From Ferribacterium limneticum (lineage in GTDB: Bacteria; Pseudomonadota; Gammaproteobacteria; Burkholderiales; Rhodocyclaceae), in NCBI RefSeq assembly GCF_020510625.1, contig NZ_CP075191.1, forward strand, positions 2,642,001-2,706,000: a stretch of DNA of 64,000 bases. The letters are read 5' to 3'. Positions within the stretch are counted from its first letter, which is position 1, and each line of letters opens with the position of its first letter. The notes under the pieces are model-generated. The model was not told the DNA's origin. It saw nothing but the letters and a program-made list of their open reading frames with translations, and made no database searches. A program made the position numbers and the translations under genes. Below are positions 16,057-24,440 of the stretch, piece after piece.

Positions 16057-16908
16057 ATGATCAAGTTCACCAACGTCGCCAAGACCTTTCGTAAAGCACG
16101 CGTACTCGATGGCATCAGCCTCGATATCGGCTTAGGCGAACGTGTCGCCCTGATCGGCTCCAACGGGGCCGGCAAAACCACCCTCATCCGCTGCCTGCTC
16201 GGCGAATACACCTATGATGGCAACGTCGCCATCAACGGCCTTGATCCGCGCAGCAACCGTACCGTCGTCCTCGGCAATATCGGCTTCGTGCCGCAACTGC
16301 CGCCGCCGCTAAAAATGCCGGTTGGCCAGTTGATCGAATTCTCCGCCTCGCTGTGTGGCACCGACCCGAAGCGCATTCACGATATCGCCAAGCGACTCGG
16401 CCTAGACATCGAAGCCATCCTGTCCCGTCAGTTCGTACGCCTTTCCGGCGGTATGAAACAGAAACTGTTGATCGCCATCGCTCTGGGCCGCGACGCCAAG
16501 GTGCTGGTCATGGACGAACCGGCCGCCAACCTCGATCCGGAAGCGCGCAAGATTTTCTTCGACCTGCTGGCCGAGCGCCTTGAAGATGCAACGATGATCA
16601 TCTCCAGCCACCGTCTTGACGAGGTGTCGGCACTGGTCAATCGCGTCATCGAAATGGACATGGGCAAGGTCGTTCTCGACGACAAGGTAGCCGATGCCGT
16701 CACGCTGACCGCCAAACTGGCCTGCCGCATCGTGCTCAGCCGCTTCGAGCCGGCCTTCGCCAAGGCACTGGATGGCTGGAACTTTTCCTGCAGCGACGAC
16801 AACCGCGTCTGGGAAGGCAACATCGCCGGTCCGGATCGCCTACGTTTCCTTGGCATCGTCTCCCGCTATACGGCACTGGTCAGTGACCTGTCGCTAGCCG
16901 AAAACTGA
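16057..16908 (+). CDS. nosF: NosF ABC transporter ATPase
   Basis: This 283-residue cytoplasmic ATPase is the energising half of the NosF-NosY transporter that helps build the CuZ site. Walker A (GSNGAGKTT, about 36-44), the Q-loop, the ABC signature (LSGGMKQKL) and Walker B (VLVMDEPAANLDP) are all intact, followed by the H-loop (ISSHRL). The length is near the usual 300. It lies 109 bp after nosH, with a stem-loop and a possible promoter in the gap, and 2 bp before nosL. Confidence 0.94.
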   Translation: MIKFTNVAKTFRKARVLDGISLDIGLGERVALIGSNGAGKTTLIRCLLGEYTYDGNVAINGLDPRSNRTVVLGNIGFVPQLPPPLKMPVGQLIEFSASLCGTDPKRIHDIAKRLGLDIEAILSRQFVRLSGGMKQKLLIAIALGRDAKVLVMDEPAANLDPEARKIFFDLLAERLEDATMIISSHRLDEVSALVNRVIEMDMGKVVLDDKVADAVTLTAKLACRIVLSRFEPAFAKALDGWNFSCSDDNRVWEGNIAGPDRLRFLGIVSRYTALVSDLSLAEN

Positions 16909-16910
16909 TC

Positions 16911-17402
16911 ATGTGCCAGCATCACCGCCGTGAATTTCTTGCCCGCTTCGGTGTTGGCAGCCTGCTTCTGACGCCACTGGCCCTGGCGCTGTCTGGCTGC
17001 AAGAAAGACAACTGGCCGGACGAAATGGTCGACATCAAGTGGGACCGCGATACCTGCGTAGTTTGTAACATGGTCATTTCCGACCGGCGTTTTGCCGGCG
17101 AAATGCGCGGCGGCCCGAACAAAACCGTATTCAAATTCGACGACCCCGGCTGCATGGCCATCTGGCTCAAGGAAAAAGCCGAAAAATATCCTTGGCTGGC
17201 CGATGCCTCCACCAGGATGTGGGTTGCCGACTACAACAGCAAGAGCCGCGACGAAATGAACTGGCTCGACCCTCGGCGCGCTTACTTCGTGACCCGCACC
17301 TCACCGATGGGTTTCAACTTCGCCGCCGTCGCCGCACCTTTGGCCGGCGCCCTCGATTTCACCGACATGCGCCAGCACGTACTGGCAAGGTTAAAAAAAT
17401 GA
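16911..17402 (+). CDS. nosL: NosL copper-binding lipoprotein
   Basis: This 163-residue lipoprotein has a signal ending in the lipobox LALSGC (Cys about 26) and the copper motif CVVCNM (about 46-51) that defines the NosL family. NosL delivers Cu(I) to NosZ maturation together with NosD, NosF and NosY. In most clusters the order is nosDFYL, whereas here nosL lies between nosF and nosY and overlaps nosY by 4 bp. The length is slightly below the usual 170-190 residues. Confidence 0.93.
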   Translation: MCQHHRREFLARFGVGSLLLTPLALALSGCKKDNWPDEMVDIKWDRDTCVVCNMVISDRRFAGEMRGGPNKTVFKFDDPGCMAIWLKEKAEKYPWLADASTRMWVADYNSKSRDEMNWLDPRRAYFVTRTSPMGFNFAAVAAPLAGALDFTDMRQHVLARLKK

Positions 17403-18226
17403 AGCAACTGTGGCTCACCGCCAAACTCGATATCGTCGAATCGCTGCGTGCACGCTGGTTCCAGATCTACACATTGGTCTTTGGCGGCATCGTCGCGCTA
17501 CTCTTCCTTTTCGGCCTGACCGAATCGCGCGTCCTCGGCTTCATAGGCCTCTCCCGCCTGCTCGTCACCTACATCCAGCTGACCATGGCCATCCTGCCGA
17601 TCTTCGTGCTGATCACCACCGTCCGTTCGGTGGCCGGCGACCGCGAGGCCGGCGTCTTCGAATACCTGCTCTCGCTGCCGGTATCACTATCGGCCTGGTT
17701 CTGGGGCAAGATCGTCGGCCGCTACATCGTCGTCTTCGCACCGGTCTTCCTGGCCATGCTCGGTGCCGTCATCTGGGCGAGCATCCAGGACATCGAAGTA
17801 CCGTGGGATATGTTCGGCTACTACACTGCCCTGCTCGCCGTCATGGCCATGTGTTTCCTCGGCATCGGCATGCTGATCTCGGCTATCGCCCGGACCACCG
17901 ATATGGCGCAGGGCGCCGCCTTCATGGTCTGGCTCTTCCTGCTGCTTTTCCTCGATCTCATCCTGCTCGGTGTCATGATCCAGGGCAAGGTCGCGCCGGA
18001 ACTCGCAGTCACGCTGGCCCTGGCCAATCCGCTGCAGGTCTTCCGCACCGCCGCGCTGGCGCTGTTCGATCCGCAACTGATCGTCCTCGGCCCCTCGGCC
18101 TACGTCATCCTCGACCTGTTCGGGACAACCGGCTACAAGATCTTCGCGCTGGCCTACCCGGCGGCACTGGGCATCATCAGCGCAGCGACTGGTTACTTCA
18201 TTTTCCGTCGCGGTGATCTGCCTTGA
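17399..18226 (+). CDS. nosY: NosY ABC transporter permease
   Basis: This 275-residue inner-membrane protein has six predicted membrane segments. It starts at the ATG overlapping the nosL stop (an AAGG site lies about 9 bases upstream). The conserved ABC-2 segment VAGDREAGVFEYLLSLPVS (about 77-95) couples to the ATPase. With NosF it forms the transporter that acts with NosD in copper-sulfide cluster assembly. It overlaps the following thioredoxin-like gene by 4 bp in TTGA. Confidence 0.93.
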   Translation: MKQLWLTAKLDIVESLRARWFQIYTLVFGGIVALLFLFGLTESRVLGFIGLSRLLVTYIQLTMAILPIFVLITTVRSVAGDREAGVFEYLLSLPVSLSAWFWGKIVGRYIVVFAPVFLAMLGAVIWASIQDIEVPWDMFGYYTALLAVMAMCFLGIGMLISAIARTTDMAQGAAFMVWLFLLLFLDLILLGVMIQGKVAPELAVTLALANPLQVFRTAALALFDPQLIVLGPSAYVILDLFGTTGYKIFALAYPAALGIISAATGYFIFRRGDLP

Positions 18227-18717
18227 GAAAACTATTTGCAACATTGGTTTTCTGCCTGTTTTCCGGGCTGGCTGTTGCTGACGAGTTGCCTTCATCAGCC
18301 CCGCTATTCGCTGCCACGCTCAACGACCTCGACGACAAGCCAGTCGCTCTGGAGCGCTACAAGGGCAAACCCCTGGTGGTCAATTTCTGGGCTCGCTGGT
18401 GCGGCCCCTGTAGAGCCGAAATTCCGGAGCTGATCAAATTCCGTGCCGCCCACAAGGGCAAGATCGAAGTGCTCGGTATCGGCATCGAGGACAAGGCCGA
18501 ACCAGCCAAGGAGTTCGCCAAGGCTTACGACATGGACTATCCGGTCTTCGTCGCCAAGGAAAAGGGCATTCCATTGATGCAGGCCCTCGGCAACACCAAG
18601 GCCGGCTTGCCCTATACCCTGTTCATCGACCGCAACGGCCAAGTCATCCAGAAGAAAATGGGCATCGTCAAAAAAGCTGACTTTGACGCCATTCAGGACG
18701 CGTTGCTGAAAAAATAA
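18223..18717 (+). CDS. TlpA/ResA-like periplasmic thioredoxin
   Basis: This 164-residue exported thioredoxin-fold protein has a signal peptide (about 1-18), the active site WCGPC (about 60-64), and the cis-Pro region GLPYTLFID. The TTG start overlaps the nosY stop. TlpA/ResA-type proteins keep cysteines reduced for heme attachment or for CuA assembly. Here, as the last gene of the cluster, it could reduce the cysteines of NosL, the CuA site of NosZ, or the cytochrome heme sites. That link is inferred from its tight coupling to nosY. Confidence 0.88.
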   Translation: MRKLFATLVFCLFSGLAVADELPSSAPLFAATLNDLDDKPVALERYKGKPLVVNFWARWCGPCRAEIPELIKFRAAHKGKIEVLGIGIEDKAEPAKEFAKAYDMDYPVFVAKEKGIPLMQALGNTKAGLPYTLFIDRNGQVIQKKMGIVKKADFDAIQDALLKK

Positions 18718-18725
18718 GCCGCTAA

Positions 18726-18739
18726 GTGACCTGGGTCAC
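18726..18739. promoter_or_regulatory. Short inverted repeat upstream of the outer-membrane gene
   Basis: GTGACC-TG-GGTCAC is an exact 6-bp inverted repeat. A TATAGT lies about 22 bp further on, which suits a sigma-70 -10. It could be an operator; the binding protein is unknown. Confidence 0.3.
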
Positions 18740-18829
18740 AGACCCGCCCAGCGCAGATCACTATAGTCCTCCGGAATGCTCGCTCATCATGGCGGGACCA
18801 TCTACGACAACCGTTCTTCCGGAGAAACC

Positions 18830-19384
18830 ATGAAATTCCGCCGCCTTGCTTCCGCCATACTCCTCACAGGCCTCACGCTTGGCACGACCGCCAGCCAGGC
18901 TGACGGCCTGCGTTTCTTTCCGGGACTCGAGTCTGGCTTCAAATCCGCGCCCAGCCTGGCCCTGACTGCGGGCGTCATGAACGTCACCGCTGCCAATGAC
19001 AATGCCAGCTTCGTCTATGGCCTCGATTTCAACATGAACTGTGGCCTGATCCAGACCCCGGACAACCGTATCCGCACTCACCTCCAGATCAACCGGGTTG
19101 ACGACTCCGGCGTCAAGGCCACCTCCATCGAACTCTCGCCGCGCTACACCGTGCCGCTCGGCGGTGGTTTCTCCGTCGGTGCCGGCCCTGTTCTTGGCCT
19201 GGTCATGGCCGACAATGGCAATAACGACAAAAACCTGTTTGGCTATGGCGCAGTCGTCGGCGCCAATTTCCGCAAGGGCATCTACTACTCCGGCCTTGAC
19301 CTGCGCTATCTGAACACTAAGGAGCGGGACAATGTCGAATTCGAAAACTGGGCGCTGATCGCCAAAGTCGGCATCAACTTCTGA
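18830..19384 (+). CDS. Outer-membrane beta-barrel-like protein, unknown function
   Basis: This 184-residue exported protein has a signal peptide cut near SQA (about residue 24). The mature part alternates short polar and hydrophobic stretches with Gly-rich turns and ends in Phe, as small outer-membrane barrels do (compare OmpW- or YfaZ-like proteins). The ATG at 18830 is chosen over an upstream in-frame ATG because GGAGA precedes it and the signal peptide starts there. It stands alone between the nos cluster and a strong terminator. Function is unknown. Confidence 0.7.
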   Translation: MKFRRLASAILLTGLTLGTTASQADGLRFFPGLESGFKSAPSLALTAGVMNVTAANDNASFVYGLDFNMNCGLIQTPDNRIRTHLQINRVDDSGVKATSIELSPRYTVPLGGGFSVGAGPVLGLVMADNGNNDKNLFGYGAVVGANFRKGIYYSGLDLRYLNTKERDNVEFENWALIAKVGINF

Positions 19385-19397
19385 TCGACTGCAGACC

Positions 19398-19439
19398 AAA
19401 AGCAAACGGGGAAGGCTTGGGCCTTCCCCGTTTGCTTTC
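19398..19439. terminator. Strong intrinsic terminator
   Basis: AAAGCAAACGGGGAAGGC pairs perfectly with GCCTTCCCCGTTTGCTTT around a four-base loop. It can end the outer-membrane gene and, on the other strand, the leftward gene at 19466. Confidence 0.9.
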
Positions 19440-19465
19440 TGCCACTATCCAGGCACCAAGTTCGC

Positions 19466-19771
19466 CTATCTGAGCTTTGCCAGGAAGTCTTCCCGTGCCT
19501 TCGCCAAGGCTTCGCGCTGCTCTTGATCAACCAGACGATTACAGGTTTCGAAAAAAACATCGAAAGCAGCACACACCGTCCCCGAGTCTAGTCCGGCCGA
19601 ATCATGGACTCTTCCTTCAGTGACAGGAACGTCAACGGATTTCAAAGTCGCAGAACGAGGAATGATGCGCGCCCCACCCCGCTCCGACGATGCCGTAAGC
19701 GGTCCTGTTTTTACATAAATCACGCCCTCGTATTCAAAGCGCGCGCCAATGGCGAGATGCTGTAGTTTCAC
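19466..19771 (-). CDS. Conserved-type hypothetical protein
   Basis: This 101-residue soluble protein has no signal peptide or membrane segment. The N-terminal half (LAIGARFEYEGVIYVKTGPLTA) looks like a small beta domain, and the C-terminal third is a charged helix (QEQREALAKAREDF). It lies 6 bp downstream of the HD-domain sensor gene and may be co-transcribed with it. I do not recognise the family. Confidence 0.65.
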   Translation of the reverse strand: MKLQHLAIGARFEYEGVIYVKTGPLTASSERGGARIIPRSATLKSVDVPVTEGRVHDSAGLDSGTVCAAFDVFFETCNRLVDQEQREALAKAREDFLAKLR

Positions 19772-19777
19772 GTTGAT

Positions 19778-21841
19778 TTAGCCTGGAGAGGACCACGAGA
19801 TCCATTCCGGACGATTTTCCGCCACATGGAACAGGGCTGCCACGACATGGCGATCGTACTTGCTGCCCGACTCGTTCAAGAGTCTATCGAGGGTTTCCTC
19901 CATCGGGACGCCAGCGCGATAGGCTCGAGCGCTGACCATTGCCACGAATGCATTGGCCACGGCCAGAATCCGGCTTTCCAGCAACAGTTCGGACTCTTTC
20001 AGCCCAGCCGGATAACCCGTGCCATCCAGATGCTCGCTTTTCTGGGCAATGACATTAATCACCGGCCCCTCGAAATCAATCACCTTGAGCACCTCAACTG
20101 AATGTTGTACATGAGAATGCAACAGTTGTTGCTCCTCGGTAGTCAGTGGTTCAGGCTTGATCAGCAACTCTCTCGGCAGGAACATCTTGCCAACATTGGC
20201 CAGTTTGGCGGCCATATCGAGTACCTCGACCGCTGCATCGTCCAGTTCAAGTTCGCGGGCGATGGCCCCTGCAACCATTGCCGTCCGCATCGAGTGTTCA
20301 CCGCAATAAGGATCATGCGAATCGACGATACAGGTCAGTACCCCAACGACCTGTTTCATCAAAGCCTGCCGTTTGCTCTGTGCTTCCTGCTCGGCAGTCA
20401 TATCACGGGACAGGCACAGCACCAGGCCCGATTCATCGGCACTTGGTATCGGCAATGCCGTGAAATATTGATGACATGCCATCGCGCCAGCTTCCAGATC
20501 CAGCATCCGCGAGACAGCTTTCGACGTTTTAGCGCTTTCAGCAATAATCGCCTCAATTCGGTGCGCAGCTGCAGGCCCGAAAACACTGGATAGCGTCTTT
20601 TCCCGGAGCGCATCGGGAGCCTCGTTGACCAAGGCACCAAACGCCTTGTTGCAGAATTTCAGGTGATCCCGTTCCACTGTAAAAACCAGATCAGGCGTTC
20701 CATCCACGACACTCTGCAACAAGGCAGACTGGGCGGCCAACTCCCGGGATTTCTCGCGCAGCGCCTCGGCGATAGAACGATCCTTGACGCTGGCCCCATG
20801 CCACCACGCGGCAACCAGACCAGCCGCAATCACCAGAACGCCAAAGATCAGCGAAGCGAGGAGAAAACGTTGATGATCCCTCGATTCCTTGAGCGCCTCG
20901 GCAGCATCGATTTTCTGGACAAGAACCCATGGAGCCTGACGGAAATCCCGGCTTACCATCAAAACCTCCCGGCCCGAATAGTCTTGCTTCAACGAGAACC
21001 CACCGGGTTTGCCCAAGGCCTCAGCCTCTGCCAGATTAGCCGTAGATGATGAAAGTCGCTTGCGTAGAGGCGCAGTGCCATCGGCCAATGGCGACACGAA
21101 TGCAATCACCTCGCCTTCGCGCCGTACCAGCAAGGTTTCGTCAGCACTAGTTAATGTTCCCTTTCTCAGCAACAACGGAAATAGCTCGTCACGCGCCCGC
21201 TTGACGCCAGCCACTGCTGCAATTACCTGGGGTCCGGAAGCGCCGGGTTGTGCTGCGAAAACCGGAATGGCAAATCCCAGCACGACCTCGCCTCGGCCGT
21301 TTTCATAGAAATCCTGCAAGGTCGGTTTCCCGCTCTCCATGGCCTTAAGCAGAGTTGCCTTCAAGGTTTCATCGCTCTGAAAACCAGATGTCTCAACGAC
21401 GACCTTGCCGGCTTTGTCGATAATGACAATACCGGAATCGGAAGTCGAAGCAACGTTGGCCGCTACCTTTGGTTGCCCGGACAACTTAGAAAAACCGCTT
21501 CTCTCAGCAGTCGTTTCAAGAAGGTTCCGGAGATAACCGGTTTGCGCTGCCTGAGTCTCGACCGAATCGCCGCTCGTTCCCTCCATCGCCTGAGATAGAT
21601 AGAAGCGAAGCGAGGCGTTCTCAGCCAGTTCCCGAACCAAAGCGTACTGACTATCAACCCACTGGTTGATACTCTGGACTCGAGTTTCCGCGACCACCCC
21701 GAGCAGGGTTTCCCAGGCACGCAGATCTCGCTCCTTCTCGCTTGCCGCGTAGTGCACTACCGACCAGATGCCCACGACCAGCAGGATAACCAAGCCCAAA
21801 ATCGCCGGCGCCCGATGAGTACGCAAATTGATGTTTTTCAT
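19778..21841 (-). CDS. Membrane sensor with PAS and degenerate HD-GYP domain
   Basis: This 687-residue signalling protein has two membrane helices (about 14-32 and 330-350) around a large periplasmic Cache-like sensor. A PAS domain (about 375-490) and an HD-GYP-type output (about 495-680) follow. The output keeps GTGYPAGLK but lacks most metal ligands: the HD dyad is AN (AAKLANVGK), the HH pair is KS (QKSEHLDGTGYP), and the usual VADxFDAL is VANAFVAM. It is therefore probably not a working c-di-GMP phosphodiesterase and may act as a binding or scaffold module. The start is the ATG before the first membrane helix; its ribosome site is weak. Confidence 0.82.
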   Translation of the reverse strand: MKNINLRTHRAPAILGLVILLVVGIWSVVHYAASEKERDLRAWETLLGVVAETRVQSINQWVDSQYALVRELAENASLRFYLSQAMEGTSGDSVETQAAQTGYLRNLLETTAERSGFSKLSGQPKVAANVASTSDSGIVIIDKAGKVVVETSGFQSDETLKATLLKAMESGKPTLQDFYENGRGEVVLGFAIPVFAAQPGASGPQVIAAVAGVKRARDELFPLLLRKGTLTSADETLLVRREGEVIAFVSPLADGTAPLRKRLSSSTANLAEAEALGKPGGFSLKQDYSGREVLMVSRDFRQAPWVLVQKIDAAEALKESRDHQRFLLASLIFGVLVIAAGLVAAWWHGASVKDRSIAEALREKSRELAAQSALLQSVVDGTPDLVFTVERDHLKFCNKAFGALVNEAPDALREKTLSSVFGPAAAHRIEAIIAESAKTSKAVSRMLDLEAGAMACHQYFTALPIPSADESGLVLCLSRDMTAEQEAQSKRQALMKQVVGVLTCIVDSHDPYCGEHSMRTAMVAGAIARELELDDAAVEVLDMAAKLANVGKMFLPRELLIKPEPLTTEEQQLLHSHVQHSVEVLKVIDFEGPVINVIAQKSEHLDGTGYPAGLKESELLLESRILAVANAFVAMVSARAYRAGVPMEETLDRLLNESGSKYDRHVVAALFHVAENRPEWISWSSPG

Positions 21842-22010
21842 GATATTTCAGCCGATGAAAGGAGACATTCATTCCTGGCCGGCGCAAAGCAAAAACGTGC
21901 AGGCACAGGCGCACAAGATGAGCCCAAACAATCTGTGACACAACTGCAAAGAATTGGAAAAATCATAGGTCTTCGCTCATGCTTTGACAATTGACAGCAA
22001 GCATTGGCAC

Positions 22011-22658
22011 TCATGGCAAATGCATCCACCAATTGCGCTCATTTAGGGAAAAGACGGGTACATAATGCGCCACCTTTCTGTGCGAAACGATTTCAGGCAC
22101 CTGATTGTCCAGAATCAAAATATCGTCACGGGTATAAACTGCCAATATGGCATGCGGTATACGCAAGTTGGCATCCTGAACGACGACGATCCGCAACGAC
22201 TCGGCCGGAACGCCCAATTGCCTCAGGGAGAAATACTTGATGATGGCGTAATCTTCACAATCCCCGCCAAAGCTCAGGAACTCACGCGGAATGGCCCAGT
22301 AATCGGAACGTCCATAGTTGTCCTGATCCTGAACATAGCGAAAACGATTTGCAAAGTCGTTAACCGTGAGCAATTGATCTCTGACACTACGTCCGCGGAT
22401 TGAACTAATCATTTGTTGCCAATCGGGCATCTTGCACAAATTGGCCGGACAGTTCTCCGATGAAGCATGCTCATCCGCCTGACGGCGCATGACCGAGACC
22501 CATTGCGGGAAGATCGTGAAACCTTCCTTGCGTTCCTCTCTGGTGTTAAACAGCCTCCCGTCTGTTGCCTGATTCTGCGCAAACACCGATGCCCAGGGCA
22601 AGCTGACCCCAAGCAAAATTGTCAGGACTCTAAAGCACGAGTACATGCGGGAACACAC
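22011..22658 (-). CDS. LapG-like periplasmic cysteine protease (BTLCP family)
   Basis: This 215-residue exported transglutaminase-like protease has a signal peptide to about residue 28 (VFA). The catalytic triad is visible as Cys134 (GGDCEDYAI), His169 (IPHAILAVY) and Asp184 (LILDNQ), the same spacing as in Pseudomonas LapG. LapG cleaves the N-terminus of large biofilm adhesins and is held back by LapD when c-di-GMP is high. The GTG start at 22656-22658 is preferred because GAGG lies seven bases upstream; the in-frame ATG 12 bp later has none. No adhesin or LapD lies nearby. Confidence 0.82.
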   Translation of the reverse strand: MCSRMYSCFRVLTILLGVSLPWASVFAQNQATDGRLFNTREERKEGFTIFPQWVSVMRRQADEHASSENCPANLCKMPDWQQMISSIRGRSVRDQLLTVNDFANRFRYVQDQDNYGRSDYWAIPREFLSFGGDCEDYAIIKYFSLRQLGVPAESLRIVVVQDANLRIPHAILAVYTRDDILILDNQVPEIVSHRKVAHYVPVFSLNERNWWMHLP

Positions 22659-22884
22659 AAAACAACCTCAGGATTGATTGACCACGCACACTGTTACGAC
22701 AAATTTGATTGAAACACCAAAGGCTGCAAGCATGTCGGAAAATTTTACAGTAGCAGAAACGCAACAAATCAATCGGCCCAAGGATCCGAACTAGCCAAGC
22801 CAATGACATCGGGTAGCGCAGCAGCTAAAATCGCCTCGATTAACATTTGGTTACATTCCGAAATACACCATAGAGGCACGATAC

Positions 22885-24174
22885 ATGAATGCTCTGAAAG
22901 CAGAAACCACCGGATCCCTGAAACTCACCTGCCTGTCAGTCATGCTGGCTATCGCCGGTCTGAATTCGGCAACTGCCCAAGAAACGGTCGATACCGACAA
23001 GCTGTTCAAGGAAGGCATTTTCCTGCGTGAACAAGGTCAAGTCTTCAGTTCCATCGAAGCGCTCGAAACGGTGCTGAGCAATAACCCAGCACTCAATCGC
23101 GCCCGCCTCGAGTTGGCTGTTGCCTACTACCGCGCCTTGAACTACGACCAGGCCAACCAGCAAGCACAAAAGGTTCTTGACGACCCGAAAACTCCAGAAA
23201 ATGTTCGTCTCGCCGTGCTTGCCTTCCTTGCCCAGATCAAGCGTGACCAGGTCGCACTGGTCGCCAAGCCGCACACCTTTGAAGGCTCCATCTCTCTTGG
23301 TGCTCAATACGACTCCAATGTTAACGTTGGCCCCGGCGGCGCCATCCTGCCCGGCGGCCTGATTCTCGACCCAGGGTCGGTACCCAAGCACGATTGGGCT
23401 GCCGTTGTTCAGGCTGGTGTGACGCACACCTACAACTCACCGAGCGTCGTGCGTATCGGCGAAACAGCCACCCGCTTCCTCTGGCAAACCAGTGCAGGTC
23501 TCTACCAGAAGAATTATTTCAACGAAACCGACTTCAACCTGACGGCACTTAGCCTGTCGACCGGTCCTGTCTTTGTTGCTCCGGACAAGTGGCGCGCCAA
23601 GCTGAATCTGCAGGTTGATGGCCTGTGGCTTGGTGGCAACTACCTCGGCCTCTACACCTCGCTTTCGCCAACCGTGACCTTGCAACTCAAGAATGGCGAG
23701 TTGACCTGGGACGCTCTGGTGCTGAACAAGGCTTTCGATCGCGACATCGATGTTGGTCGTGACAGCAACTACTACTCTACAGGCCTTTCCTACGGTCACC
23801 TCTTCCTGCAAGGCAAACTGGCTGTTCAAGGCGGCCTGCACGTCTTCATGGAAGATGCCTCGGCCAACCGCTTCACCAACGATGGCTGGGAAGCCTTCGT
23901 CGGCGCCAACGTGGTGGCTTGGCAAAATGGTAATGTTTATGCTCGCTACAGCTACAAAGACACCAAATTTGATGGCGTCGAACCGGTATTTGGCATCAGC
24001 CGCGACGAATACGAAAAGCGTCTTGAAGTCGGCTTTGGCCACAACTTCAAGGAAGGCTTTGCCAAGGATTGGCGTTTGTCCGGCAGCTGGCAAAAAACTG
24101 AAAATAACTCCAGCGTGAGTATCTACACCTACAGTCGCCATATTGCAGGTGTAACAGTTGGACGCTCGTTCTGA
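22885..24174 (+). CDS. Slam-like (type XI secretion) outer-membrane protein with TPR domain
   Basis: This 429-residue exported protein has a signal peptide cut near TAQ (about residue 32). Helical TPR-like repeats follow (about 35-130, e.g. ALNRARLELAVAYYRALNY), then a beta-barrel of about 290 residues with many aromatic-ended strands and a C-terminal Phe (VGRSF). A short TPR part plus a DUF560-type barrel is the layout of surface lipoprotein assembly modulators (Slam) and related type XI secretion proteins, which move specific cargo across the outer membrane. The next gene encodes a secreted protein with a TbpB-like barrel, the hallmark of such cargo. Assignment is by layout and context, not by alignment. 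Confidence 0.72.
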   Translation: MNALKAETTGSLKLTCLSVMLAIAGLNSATAQETVDTDKLFKEGIFLREQGQVFSSIEALETVLSNNPALNRARLELAVAYYRALNYDQANQQAQKVLDDPKTPENVRLAVLAFLAQIKRDQVALVAKPHTFEGSISLGAQYDSNVNVGPGGAILPGGLILDPGSVPKHDWAAVVQAGVTHTYNSPSVVRIGETATRFLWQTSAGLYQKNYFNETDFNLTALSLSTGPVFVAPDKWRAKLNLQVDGLWLGGNYLGLYTSLSPTVTLQLKNGELTWDALVLNKAFDRDIDVGRDSNYYSTGLSYGHLFLQGKLAVQGGLHVFMEDASANRFTNDGWEAFVGANVVAWQNGNVYARYSYKDTKFDGVEPVFGISRDEYEKRLEVGFGHNFKEGFAKDWRLSGSWQKTENNSSVSIYTYSRHIAGVTVGRSF

Positions 24175-24193
24175 TTTAGCCCACCTACTTCAC

Positions 24194-24222
24194 AAAATGG
24201 CGCCAATCGGCGCCATTTTTTT
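24194..24222 (+). terminator. Intrinsic terminator after the Slam-like gene
   Basis: ATGGCGCC and GGCGCCAT enclose AATC and are followed by a T-run. It separates the Slam-like gene from its presumed cargo gene, which therefore needs its own promoter. Confidence 0.88.
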
Positions 24223-24440
24223 CGCCCTCAATTTACCCAGACCAAGAAAACCACACGAGAATCGTCAGATTTTTTTACACTTCCATTACCAACAAATCTC
24301 AACACCATGATTTGTTTGACTTTCTTAATCAGGCCCAAATTATGCCTTAACAACACTGTAACAATACCTGCTTGCTTAAATGCGATCGGGTACTACAGTG
24401 AAATCAAGAGGTTCTTATCAGTCAAGCAGTGAGGGATATC

